A stretch of 64,000 nucleotides of DNA from Schlesneria paludicola DSM 18645 (GTDB lineage Bacteria > Planctomycetota > Planctomycetia > Planctomycetales > Planctomycetaceae), in contig NZ_JH636434.1 of assembly GCF_000255655.1 (NCBI RefSeq), positions 3,052,716-3,116,715 on the forward strand, read 5' to 3'. Both the position numbers and the translations under genes were made by a program. Numbering within the stretch: the stretch's first letter is position 1; each line of letters opens with the position of its first letter. The notes under the pieces are model-generated. The model had not been told where the DNA came from. It made no database searches and saw nothing but the letters and a program-made list of their open reading frames with translations. This document shows positions 1-7,586 of the stretch, one piece after another.

Positions 1-376
1 GAGTCGCCAACAACACCTCAACCGCAAAACGCTCAAACAGGATCGTGAAGCGACTGCCTTTCTGGGCCCAGGGTACGTTCACCTGTTTCACTCCGTGCGT
101 CGGGCAATCGACGCGCGGGATGCTCGCGTGAAGAATGGTCTTGAACTGGCAGCTATCCAGATGCCGCCACTGACGCTCGGCCGTGTGGTCGTAACAAGGC
201 AATGACTGATCGCACTCGGGGCAACAAAACTTCGTGCCTCCAGGATGCTCAACGAAGACATCGACCTGCTGTTGCTCAAGACTCAACGACACCTCAGAAA
301 CGGTCCAAGGACTCTTCAGCCCAAGAATCTGCTGATACAATTCCCGATCCTGCACCGCCGCACTCCCAGAAATCAT
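1..376 (-). CDS. ISL3-family transposase, N-terminal part (cut by window edge)
   Basis: The minus strand is open from an ATG at 376 down to base 1 (125 codons) and runs off the window. About residues 40-85 hold a Cys-pair zinc-ribbon pattern (CCPECD, then a Cys/His pair in VDCPTHG) and the segment ERQWRHLDSCQ. These are typical of the N-terminal zinc-binding domain of ISL3 transposases, which precedes a helix-turn-helix and the DDE domain. The catalytic part lies outside the window, so integrity cannot be judged. The sequence just upstream (about 385-405, containing CCCACAGAATTTCCGG) may be the IS end. A C-terminal fragment of another ISL3 transposase lies at 17,534, but nothing seen links the two. 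Confidence 0.8.
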   Translation of the reverse strand, partial: MISGSAAVQDRELYQQILGLKSPWTVSEVSLSLEQQQVDVFVEHPGGTKFCCPECDQSLPCYDHTAERQWRHLDSCQFKTILHASIPRVDCPTHGVKQVNVPWAQKGSRFTILFERFAVEVLLAT

Positions 377-407
377 GCAAATATATCAAACCCACAGAAT
401 TTCCGGA

Positions 408-563
408 TGGACCGGTTTTTGCGCCCTGTATTCGGAGAAAGTGTTCGAACGCTTTGCAAATGACGAGGTTCTCAGAATTCAGCATCTGCTTGAGGGGAGG
501 GACTCGCTCGCAAACGTCTTTTCCGAAGATGAGATGCGACAGATTGAGAACATGATCTGCTGA
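408..563 (+). pseudogene. C-terminal remnant of an unknown gene next to the ISL3 element
   Basis: A short reading frame beginning with the residues WTGFCALYSEKVFERF and ending MRQIENMIC has protein-like composition and stops at 563. It has no convincing start of its own and emerges from the presumed ISL3 end. The likeliest reading is the tail of a gene cut by the insertion. The family is not recognised. It could also be a chance frame. Confidence 0.35.
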
Positions 564-704
564 TTGCAGGGGCCCAGTGCTCTAAAGCTCGAACGCGTCT
601 GAGACGATTGAGACTTCGCGGCATCGAAGTAGAATCGTGCCCGTATTGCGGGATACTCTCTTCCCTGCGGCTCCTCGGCAAGACAACTTCATTGAGGCAA
701 CATC

Positions 705-1727
705 ATGCGAACGACAACGATTCTGGCTCTGATGGCACTCGGCGGGCTGACCACGGCCCAAGCGAATGACGGGCCACCCGTCCGCGTCACCGTGGACAAC
801 TTCAAACGCGCAGAAACCGACAACTATCTTGTCAAATTCTCGAAGGATGGCGGCTTCGGCAAGTTCAGTCACGAACGCGGCCTTGCACCGATCGACAAGC
901 AGACGGTGATTCGCCTTAACCGGGACACGCTCTACTCGTTTGGCGTATTTGATCTGGAGGCGGGGCCGGTGACCGTCACGCTCCCGGACGCGGGAAAGCG
1001 ATACATGGCGATTCAGGTCATCAACCAGGACCACTACTCGACCGACGTGATCTACAAACCCGGCACGCACATCTTCACAAAAGAGAAGGTCGGCACGCGG
1101 TATGTCGCACTCGCGGTCCGCACATTCGTGAACCCCAGTGACGCGGCGGACCTGAAAACGGTTCACGCGTTGCAAGACGGGTTGAAGGCCGAGCAGAAGC
1201 ACTCTGGCAGCTTACAGGTACCGAACTGGGACCAAGTGTCGCTGACAAATGTCCGCAACGCACTCTTGGCGCTGGCGGCGGCGAACGGGGGAATCGATTC
1301 CAGCCGTATGTTCGGCCGCAAGAACGAAGTTGATGAGGTCCAACATCTGATCGGTACAGCCGCAGGTTGGGGAGGCAATCCGCAGTACGCGGCGATGTAC
1401 GCAGGCAGCGAGCCGAAGCAGAACGACGGGAAAGTCGCTTACTCGCTCACAGTGAGAGACGTGCCGGTGGACGGCTTCTGGTCCGTCAGTGTCTACAACA
1501 AGGAGGGATTCTTCGAAAAGAATGCGAAGAACGCGTACACGTTCAACGACATCACCGCCAAACCCAACGCAGACGGATCAGTAACAATCCACTTCGGCGG
1601 CGACGAGAACGCATCGAACTACCTGCCCATCATGCCAGGCTGGAACTATACAGTCCGGATGTACCGCCCGCGCAACGCGATCCTCGACGGCACCTGGAAG
1701 TTTCCGGAAGCCCAACCAGCGAAATAG
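705..1727 (+). CDS. DUF1254/DUF1214-domain secreted protein
   Basis: This is a 340-residue protein with a signal peptide at residues 1-20 (MRTTTILALMALGGLTTAQA). The middle matches the DUF1254 pattern (RLNRDTLYSFGVFDLEAGPVTVTLPDAG, then IQVINQDHY). The C-terminus matches DUF1214 (DGFWSVSVYNKEGFF, then NYLPIMPGWNYTVRMYRP and LDGTWKFPEA). The biochemical role of this family is not established, and the protein is probably exported. The ATG at 705 is preceded by GAGG at a spacing of about 8. The gene stands alone and is followed by a degenerate palindrome with a T-run at 1736-1792 that could end its transcript. Confidence 0.9.
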   Translation: MRTTTILALMALGGLTTAQANDGPPVRVTVDNFKRAETDNYLVKFSKDGGFGKFSHERGLAPIDKQTVIRLNRDTLYSFGVFDLEAGPVTVTLPDAGKRYMAIQVINQDHYSTDVIYKPGTHIFTKEKVGTRYVALAVRTFVNPSDAADLKTVHALQDGLKAEQKHSGSLQVPNWDQVSLTNVRNALLALAAANGGIDSSRMFGRKNEVDEVQHLIGTAAGWGGNPQYAAMYAGSEPKQNDGKVAYSLTVRDVPVDGFWSVSVYNKEGFFEKNAKNAYTFNDITAKPNADGSVTIHFGGDENASNYLPIMPGWNYTVRMYRPRNAILDGTWKFPEAQPAK

Positions 1728-1735
1728 GGAAAGCG

Positions 1736-1788
1736 AAAACGTGTCCGGAACGAATGGCGGTCATTGGTTCCCTGACACCCTTTTTTCC
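1736..1788. repeat. Degenerate family A palindrome, possible terminator
   Basis: The left arm AAAACGTGTCCGGAAC and right arm GGTTCCCTGACACC are diverged versions of the GGTGTCAGGAACC palindrome found elsewhere in the window. The right arm runs into a T-run, so it may work as a terminator for the DUF1254 gene. Confidence 0.6.
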
Positions 1789-1818
1789 CTAGTACTTGCA
1801 AAGCTGTAGTGGTTGTGC

Positions 1819-1944
1819 GTGGACACGATACGGAGCCTCTCTGATCTCGTCGCGAATCATGAGTGGAAGCGGCAGCACTACTACGTGTTTCATTTAACAG
1901 AATACTGGAGCATCACATTTATTGCAGGACGACGAGGCGGCTGA
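1819..1944 (+). CDS. Possible short ORF coupled to the LRR gene
   Basis: This is a 41-codon frame from a GTG at 1819. Its TGA stop shares one base with the ATG at 1944 of the LRR gene (TGATG). The product is rich in aromatic and basic residues (EWKRQHYYVFHLTEYW). The overlap suggests translational coupling or the remnant of a longer upstream gene. No homologue is recognised. Confidence 0.3.
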   Translation: MDTIRSLSDLVANHEWKRQHYYVFHLTEYWSITFIAGRRGG

Positions 1945-2864
1945 TGCCGCTTATCATCTTTGGAACGTTGCTGTACTTGTGTTATTACAGATATCTTGAC
2001 ACGCTGGTAAGCGGTGTTGGGGTTAAAGATTACAACAGCGCTAGAAACCTGTTCTTGCTGGGTGCGACTCTCGGGTTTGACAGGGAGGGCCGAGTTGTGG
2101 GAGTCGAGTTCGAGGCGAATGAGGATGGGAAACTGCCTTCAGATGTCGGAGATACCGTTCTTCGTTATCTTCTTCCTCTAGATCGCTTGAGGCGCCTTTC
2201 GCTCGAACCCATGACTTTAACTCAAGATGGATGTCGTCGACTTGCATCACTGACCAAGTTGATATCGTTGCGACTCGCGGTCCCAAACGACGAAGCTTTG
2301 AGCGATCTGGCGGCGCTGACAGAATTGGGGGACCTGAGCGTAGAGGGCAATATCTGCGGCAGAGGATTTCATCGATTTCCAGAAACCTCGGAGCTTCATT
2401 CGTTACGAATTGCCTCTGCCAAGAACATTTCCGACGAAATACGTTCGATAAACACCTTCCGGGGCATTCGGCGGCTGGTGTTTAGTTACACCCCGATTAC
2501 GGATAATCATCTTCGCGCACTGCGACCGACGGTAGCTCGACTCTTTGGTTTCGAGGCATACGGCTCTGAGATAACTGATGATGGTGTCAGGGAGTTTCAG
2601 GATTTGCCCGAGTTGGAGAGACTCTCGCTTGTTGGAGCCCATATCACAGACACTGGCGTGATGGCGATGCGGCAACTGCCGAAACTGCGAGAACTTACTC
2701 TCGTTGATAATGAACTCACAGACAACTGTATAAAACATTTAAAGCAATTCTCCCAGCTTCGTCATGTCTCACTATGTAAAACGAAGGTATCAGTACAAGG
2801 GGGAGTTCGTTTGAAGCAGGCTTTGCCTGATGTCGAACTTCTGAAGTCGTATATGATACGGTAA
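1944..2864 (+). CDS. Leucine-rich-repeat protein with N-terminal membrane segment
   Basis: This is a 306-residue protein from the ATG at 1944. An upstream GTG at 1863 in the same frame would add 27 residues. The ATG is preferred because GAGG lies about 9 bases upstream and the preceding short frame ends in a TGATG overlap. Residues 1-15 (MPLIIFGTLLYLCYY) look like a signal anchor. The rest is a run of about 23-residue leucine-rich repeats of the planctomycete type, for example LPELERLSLVGAHITDTGVMAM and the following LPKLRELTLVDNELTDNCI. Such proteins are usually binding scaffolds, and no enzymatic domain is visible. It is probably membrane-anchored with the repeats outside the cytoplasm. Confidence 0.85.
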   Translation: MPLIIFGTLLYLCYYRYLDTLVSGVGVKDYNSARNLFLLGATLGFDREGRVVGVEFEANEDGKLPSDVGDTVLRYLLPLDRLRRLSLEPMTLTQDGCRRLASLTKLISLRLAVPNDEALSDLAALTELGDLSVEGNICGRGFHRFPETSELHSLRIASAKNISDEIRSINTFRGIRRLVFSYTPITDNHLRALRPTVARLFGFEAYGSEITDDGVREFQDLPELERLSLVGAHITDTGVMAMRQLPKLRELTLVDNELTDNCIKHLKQFSQLRHVSLCKTKVSVQGGVRLKQALPDVELLKSYMIR

Positions 2865-2894
2865 TATACCATGTACGTGTGACGGCGTTTGGAA

Positions 2895-2999
2895 CCCGTT
2901 CACAGCCCGGGGATTGGCTCCGATCAGATTGAAACCTGCCATGACATCGTGAGCGCCAAGGTGCCTGTCCCCCTCTCTTCGGGCTGTGAACGATTACCG
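2895..2999. repeat. Chimeric palindromic element (family C arms, family B core)
   Basis: The outer arms CGTTCACAGCCCG and CGGGCTGTGAACG are those of family C. The interior (GGCTCCGATCAG through GCCAAGGTGCCTGTCCCC) matches the reverse orientation of family B. The element therefore combines modules of both families. Confidence 0.75.
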
Positions 3000-3014
3000 G
3001 CGTTTGGAGTGACG

Positions 3015-3057
3015 AAAAGGTGGCAGGAACGAATATCCATTAATGGTTCCTGACACG
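3015..3057. repeat. Family A palindrome
   Basis: AAAAGGTGGCAGGAAC and GGTTCCTGACAC flank a loop containing TATCCATTAAT. The loop is the same as in the copy at 14,712-14,758, which marks the two as close relatives. Confidence 0.75.
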
Positions 3058-3265
3058 AATGGCACTGCCGCGATTGTTGTTGTCATCGTCCGCGCAGAAC
3101 GACAGGACCCGCGCGCGGTGCATGCGTTGTCGTGGTGTGTGAGTTTTGGATTGAAGGCGAAAATCGGGAATTCGACTTGGTTGTGAGACCATTTTGTCCT
3201 AATATTTCGCTTTATGTGAGACCTTTCTTGGGCGTTGCCGGCAAGCTTGGACCAAGGAAGGCCTC

Positions 3266-4738
3266 ATGTCTTTTACATGGACTGCTCGCAGCGCGGATAG
3301 ATCAATTGATTTAGTGATGCGTTCGCTATTGCAGCGTGACGGCTTGCCATTTGCCGATGCCCTGAGTGTTGAACAGATTGAGCAGGCCTTCGAAGACGAA
3401 GGCGTGTCGTTCAACGACGCTGAATCGAATCACGAGACGGCCGCCTCTGCAGACGACGTTGGACTCGTCTATACCAGGGGAGTGACGTTGTGGGCGATGT
3501 TGTCGCAAGCGTTGTTTGGCGGCGTCCAACGATCTTGCCGGGCCGCAGTCCAGCGGGTTGCGGTCTATCACGCGCTGCTGGGGCATGACGTCTCGTCGAC
3601 CAATACCGGCGCTTACAGCCGTGCCCGTGCGAAGGTACCGGAAGGCGTCGTCCAACGTCTGACCGAAAGCGTCGCGGAACGATGTGAGGCAGCGATCCCT
3701 GAGGAGTGGCGGTGGAAAGGCTTTCGAGCCCTGGTCGTGGATGGCACGACCCATTCCATGCCGGACACCGAGGAAAACCAGGCGGAGTATCCGCAGTCCA
3801 GCATGCAAGCCGAAGGGCTCGGCTTTCCGATCCTGCGTGCGGTCGCTTTGACCTCACTGGCCACGGGGATGGTGCTTGGCCACACGACGGGGCCCTATCA
3901 AGGCAAAGAGTCCGGCGAGACGGCACTCTTTCGCCCCCTGTTCCACAAGCTTCGAAAGGGAGACTTGGTCTTGGCCGATCGGTATTACGGGGGTTGGTTC
4001 ATGCTGGCGCTTCTCCAGGAACTCGGAATCGAGGTCGTCACGCGATGACATCAACTTCGGCAGGCGGACTTCGAGCAAGGGAAGAAACTCGGCAAGAAAG
4101 ATCACCTCACGACGTGGGCCAAGCCCGCGAAACCCGAGTGGCTTGATCAAGAGTCGTACGATTGTCTTCCGGCACAACTTGAGGTGCGCGAAATTGAAGT
4201 GACGGTCAACGTCCCGGGATTCCGCAGCCAGTCGTTAATCGTGGTCACGTCTCTGCGTGATGACAACGCGTATCCTCGCGAGGAAATCGCCGCACTCTAC
4301 CGTCGAAGATGGATTGTGGAGCTCGAACTGCGCGATATCAAGATCACGATGGGCCTGGGTATCCTTCGAAGAAAAACCCCCGCTGCCGTCAGGCAAGAAC
4401 TCTGGACGGGGCTCTTGGCCTATAACCTCATCCGTCAATCGATGCTGCAATCGGCGCTCGCGAGCGAATGCCGACCGAACCAATTGAGCTTCGCCGCGTC
4501 GCTACAGATGATCACGAACACGTGGGTCTTGGCTGCCGTCCCCCCCTTGATCAGAATCGAGGATCGTGAACGCCTGATTGCGTTGCGAATCCTCAACGGG
4601 TATTGCCACCGCGTCGCGAATCGTCCCAATCGGATTGAACCACGCGCCGTCAAACGACGTCCCGCCCCGATCGCACTTCTGACCGAACTGCGAGAAATTG
4701 CGCGAAAGAAACTGATCGCGAAACACCAGGCGTCATGA
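3266..4738 (+). pseudogene. IS4-family transposase interrupted by an in-frame TGA
   Basis: The reading frame codes for an IS4-type DDE transposase of about 490 residues with one in-frame TGA at 4046-4048. The first aspartate lies in ALVVDGTTHSMPDT (about residue 158) and the second in LVLADRYYGGW. After the stop, the frame continues without a shift through HQLRQADFEQGKK to the IS4 signature YRRRWIVELELRDIK (Y-2-R-3-E-6-K), which holds the catalytic glutamate. The stop therefore separates the second Asp from the Glu, and the enzyme should be dead without readthrough. Terminal inverted repeats were not identified. The nonsense change could be a real mutation, a sequencing error or a recoded codon, and simple decay is the likeliest. 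Confidence 0.88.
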
Positions 4739-4739
4739 C

Positions 4740-4865
4740 GCTCTGGATGACGTTCAACACCGCATCCTGAAGGAGTCGATTCTTTACAACGTCACGAAAA
4801 TGACGCCGCACGAGAAAACGTCCTGGGAGGTTCCGACGCTCGCGATGACTGCGGCGAGTGTCTAG
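4740..4865 (+). pseudogene. Short C-terminal gene remnant
   Basis: A frame of 41 codons without a start (KESILYNVTKMTPHEKTSWE near its middle) ends in TAG at 4865, directly after the IS4 transposase. It looks like the tail of a gene cut by the insertion. The family is unknown. The rest of 4866-5013 holds nothing recognisable. Confidence 0.25.
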
Positions 4866-5025
4866 ATCGTGGATCGTCGCGCCCCAACACAACGCCCCTT
4901 CGATCACGAACTCAATCGCACGCTCAAGCCAACCGCCGACACGAGACGGATCGATTCACACCATGCGCCAGTTGACGTAACTTCTTAGCGGGTATGCGGC
5001 AGTGCCATTCAGTCCAGACCCCTTT

Positions 5026-5947
5026 GATTTGCCCGACCTTTTTCAGCGTGACCGATGGAGGATTGTAGGGTATGCTAGATTGTCGAACTGCGGTAGGCTC
5101 ATGATGTGATTTGGCGATCGAATTCCTTTTGCGTATCAAAACGATGCCCGCATACACCACCATTTCATGGGAATTCGCGAAACGTGACCGCGAAGGGCTC
5201 GTCTCTCGGTTTTACGCAGCGTTGATTGACGAAAGTATCTCATTTGATGGAGTCTTTCCTTGGGGCTGCGATGAAAAGATGCCATTCGAAGAAATTGTTT
5301 CCTGGAATCAAATGAAACTCGACGGTGATTTCACCATCGGATTCACACAGGACGTATCGCACGATTATCGCCAAATCTTGATGCGAGTAATGCCATTTTC
5401 TGAGTGCCGCATTTTCCTTGTGAATTCAAAAGCCAACATTAAATTCAACTGTATTGTTCCCGAAGACGAGATTACAGTTGAGAATTGCGAACCATTATTG
5501 CAGGGGTGTCTTCGGACTTGGTTCCACCTTCCGGTTTTGGCAATCGAGACGTATGGCGAAATCGGTGCCAATGTCGGCTCCATGAGAATCAGCTCCGGGC
5601 AACCGCCATCTGCTTCGCTGTTTGCGATAGTCGATCGTGAATGTCATACATATGAAAGTTACCCAGAATTCGATCGAACACTTTTGGGGAGAGGATGCCT
5701 CTTAAGGCGAAAGGGTTCATCGATAGGCGATCACTAATTGTGAGCGTACCGAAAGACGAACATTTTTTGGCAACAACAGGCTGACGAAAACGGTAATGAG
5801 ATTGGATCTCTGTGATTGCAGTCGTACGATCCGGTTGCAGAAAATCAAGTCTTTATGCCTTTTTTGAAGCACTGCTTGAACTGAGATGGTGGAACCCGCT
5901 GGTCGAACGCAAACGTCAGTATGTCGATGGGAAGCTGCACTTTACTA
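5026..5947 (+). repeat. Segmental duplication, copy 1
   Basis: This stretch of about 920 bp is nearly identical to 13,660-14,582, in the same orientation, 8.6 kb apart. It contains the 208-residue gene plus about 200 bp of downstream sequence. The left edge carries the motif GACCCCTTTGATTTGCCCGACC shared with the RAYT-flanking repeats. The right edge is where the IS5-type element begins. Confidence 0.9.
5144..5737 (+). CDS. Hypothetical protein, duplicated at 13,778 (copy 1)
   Basis: This is a 197-residue product from the ATG at 5144. A TTG at 5111 would give 208 residues. The protein is soluble and acidic, without signal peptide or membrane segment, and begins MPAYTTISWEFAKRDREG. It is not recognised. 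A near-identical paralogue lies at 13,778-14,371 on the other side of the Rhs locus, with a handful of substitutions (for example K to E, Q to K, M to K). The location and size would suit an accessory or immunity-type protein, but that is inference from position only. The conserved frame in both copies argues that it is a real gene. Confidence 0.7.
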   Translation: MPAYTTISWEFAKRDREGLVSRFYAALIDESISFDGVFPWGCDEKMPFEEIVSWNQMKLDGDFTIGFTQDVSHDYRQILMRVMPFSECRIFLVNSKANIKFNCIVPEDEITVENCEPLLQGCLRTWFHLPVLAIETYGEIGANVGSMRISSGQPPSASLFAIVDRECHTYESYPEFDRTLLGRGCLLRRKGSSIGDH

Positions 5948-5948
5948 G

Positions 5949-6831
5949 AGAGCATTTCATAACCGCCTCATTGTAATGAGCACGCAGGCAAGATGAATCC
6001 ATCCCGTAAATCGAGCCAGTGTGGTTTCGTAGCGGACGACAGTACGACGGAAATTATGGAACCAGCTATGGGTTCGCTCGACTACGAATCGTCGGCGATA
6101 TCTGCGACAGGCACGCCCGTCTTGAGTGGGCGGCTTCTTACGGCTTTTACGATGCGGGCAAACCAACTCGATGCCGCGTTCGTTCAGTAATCGATTGCGA
6201 AGTGGATCACTATCCGCCGCACGGTCATAGATGAGATGTTCGGGGACTTGATGTGGAATCTGAAGCCGATCCAGCGTTGGCTCGATCAACTTCACTTCGT
6301 TGTGATTGGCACTGGTCAGATGGACGGCGAGAGGAGTTCCGTTCGAATCGACAACATCGACAACCTTGGTTCCCTTGCCACATTTCGTTTTGCCAACTCC
6401 GTCTCCCCCCTTTTGGCTCGTGCGAACCAAGCGTCCGCCGCAGCCTCCGACCAATCGATTTTGCCACACTCCTGCAATTCGTGCAGGAGTTCGAACCAAA
6501 GTCCTTCGAAGATGCCCATTCGAGTCCATTCATCGAAGCGCCGCCAACAAGTGCTCGGGGATGGAAAGCACTTTGGTAACTTTGACCACTGGCAACCTGT
6601 AATAAGTACATACAAGATTCCCTCCAAACACGCGCGTGACGAGTGGAAAGGGCGCCCACCGCGAGGTTGCTCCTCGGGGGCGGGAATCAGGTGCGCGATG
6701 CGATCCCATTGTGCGTCAGTGAGATACGTATATCCGGCGAGATCAATCTTGCGTGTGACTGGCATGAGCGAAACTCCTTTCGCTCTGAATGGTACGCAGT
6801 TTCCTTGCCAATACGCGTTATGAAATGCTCT
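5949..6831 (-). mobile_element. Complete IS5/IS427-type insertion sequence
   Basis: The element is 883 bp with perfect 15-bp terminal inverted repeats AGAGCATTTCATAAC. It is flanked on both sides by CTAG (5945-5948 and 6832-6835), the target duplication expected for this IS5 subgroup. The transposase frames are intact, so the element looks recently inserted and possibly active. It lies just 3' of the 208-residue gene copy and ends next to the ankyrin gene. Confidence 0.92.
5957..6765 (-). CDS. IS5/IS427-type transposase (OrfA-OrfB, -1 frameshift)
   Basis: OrfA runs from the ATG at 6765 to 6316 and carries the N-terminal domain (YTYLTDAQWDRIAHLIP, then CWRRFDEWTRMGIFEGLW). OrfB, in the -1 frame, runs to 5957. 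It carries the DDE core (KGTKVVDVVDSNGTPLAVHL, then LIYDRAADSDPLR) and the C-terminal RRFVVERTHSWFHNFRR with the catalytic Glu. On the transcribed strand a run of AAAAGGGGGG (complement of 6405-6414) lies where the frames meet. Slipping back one base there gives AKKGGDGVGKTKCGKG, the expected family sequence. This is typical programmed -1 frameshifting in IS427 elements. Confidence 0.9.
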
Positions 6832-6863
6832 CTAGATACTTGTCAAACAACAATTAGCGGCTC

Positions 6864-7502
6864 TTACATTGAATTTAAAGCACTTAAAATATCTTTAGAA
6901 ACTGGAGTATTTTCCTTTGTCAACACCTCTTGCAGAGTCGTCGGCCCGTCCGTAAGCGTACAGGAAATAGCAGTGTTCTTACTTGCCCCGGCGCTCAATA
7001 AGAATCGAACCATCTTTGGTTGCTGCATTAATGCCGCATGAATTAAAGGCGTCCTTTCTCCATCAACCAATGTACGCATCTCAATATTAGCGCCGTGAGA
7101 CAGAAGTATTTGAGCAGCGTCAATACAACCCGCACCTGCCGCACGGTGTAGTGGCGATCCGTCCATTCCATACACATTAGGATCCGCACCGTAGTCAAGC
7201 AGACTCGCGAGAATCGCCAGCGCACGATCACGTTCCCTCAAGGTGCTTGAACCTGAAACGTGATCAACTGCCTGATGAAGAAGGGAAGATCCGTCTTTAG
7301 AGGGTACCGAAGGTCTCTCCCCAATTGAGAGCAGCATTCTTACGGCTTCCAGATCCGTTGCCCCAATTGCAAGCCTTAATAAGCTGTCATCAGCGTCGCT
7401 AGGCTGTTCATACCACGGCGAAGTCAATATCTCCTCGCGCAAAGATTCAACATCCTCGTGCAACTTATAGCCACCCCATATCTGATCAACAATTGACCAC
7501 AC
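6864..7502 (-). CDS. Ankyrin-repeat protein, likely immunity partner of the Rhs protein
   Basis: This is a 212-residue protein from a GTG at 7502, starting 84 bp downstream of the Rhs stop on the same strand. Several ankyrin repeats are visible, for example DGSPLHRAAGAGCIDAAQIL and TPLIHAALMQQPKMVRFLLSAG, each with the TPLH-like turn and paired helices. There is no signal peptide. In polymorphic toxin systems an immunity gene usually follows the toxin gene directly, and ankyrin proteins are a known immunity class. That role is therefore the best guess for this gene, but it is inferred from position. The IS5-type element ends about 30 bp past its stop. Confidence 0.82.
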   Translation of the reverse strand: MWSIVDQIWGGYKLHEDVESLREEILTSPWYEQPSDADDSLLRLAIGATDLEAVRMLLSIGERPSVPSKDGSSLLHQAVDHVSGSSTLRERDRALAILASLLDYGADPNVYGMDGSPLHRAAGAGCIDAAQILLSHGANIEMRTLVDGERTPLIHAALMQQPKMVRFLLSAGASKNTAISCTLTDGPTTLQEVLTKENTPVSKDILSALNSM

Positions 7503-7586
7503 AGTAAAACCGATCGATATTTAAATGACACAAATTTCGCAAAGCGAACAAGAACTCGACGCAACACTTGTGCGACTAGATTGCAT

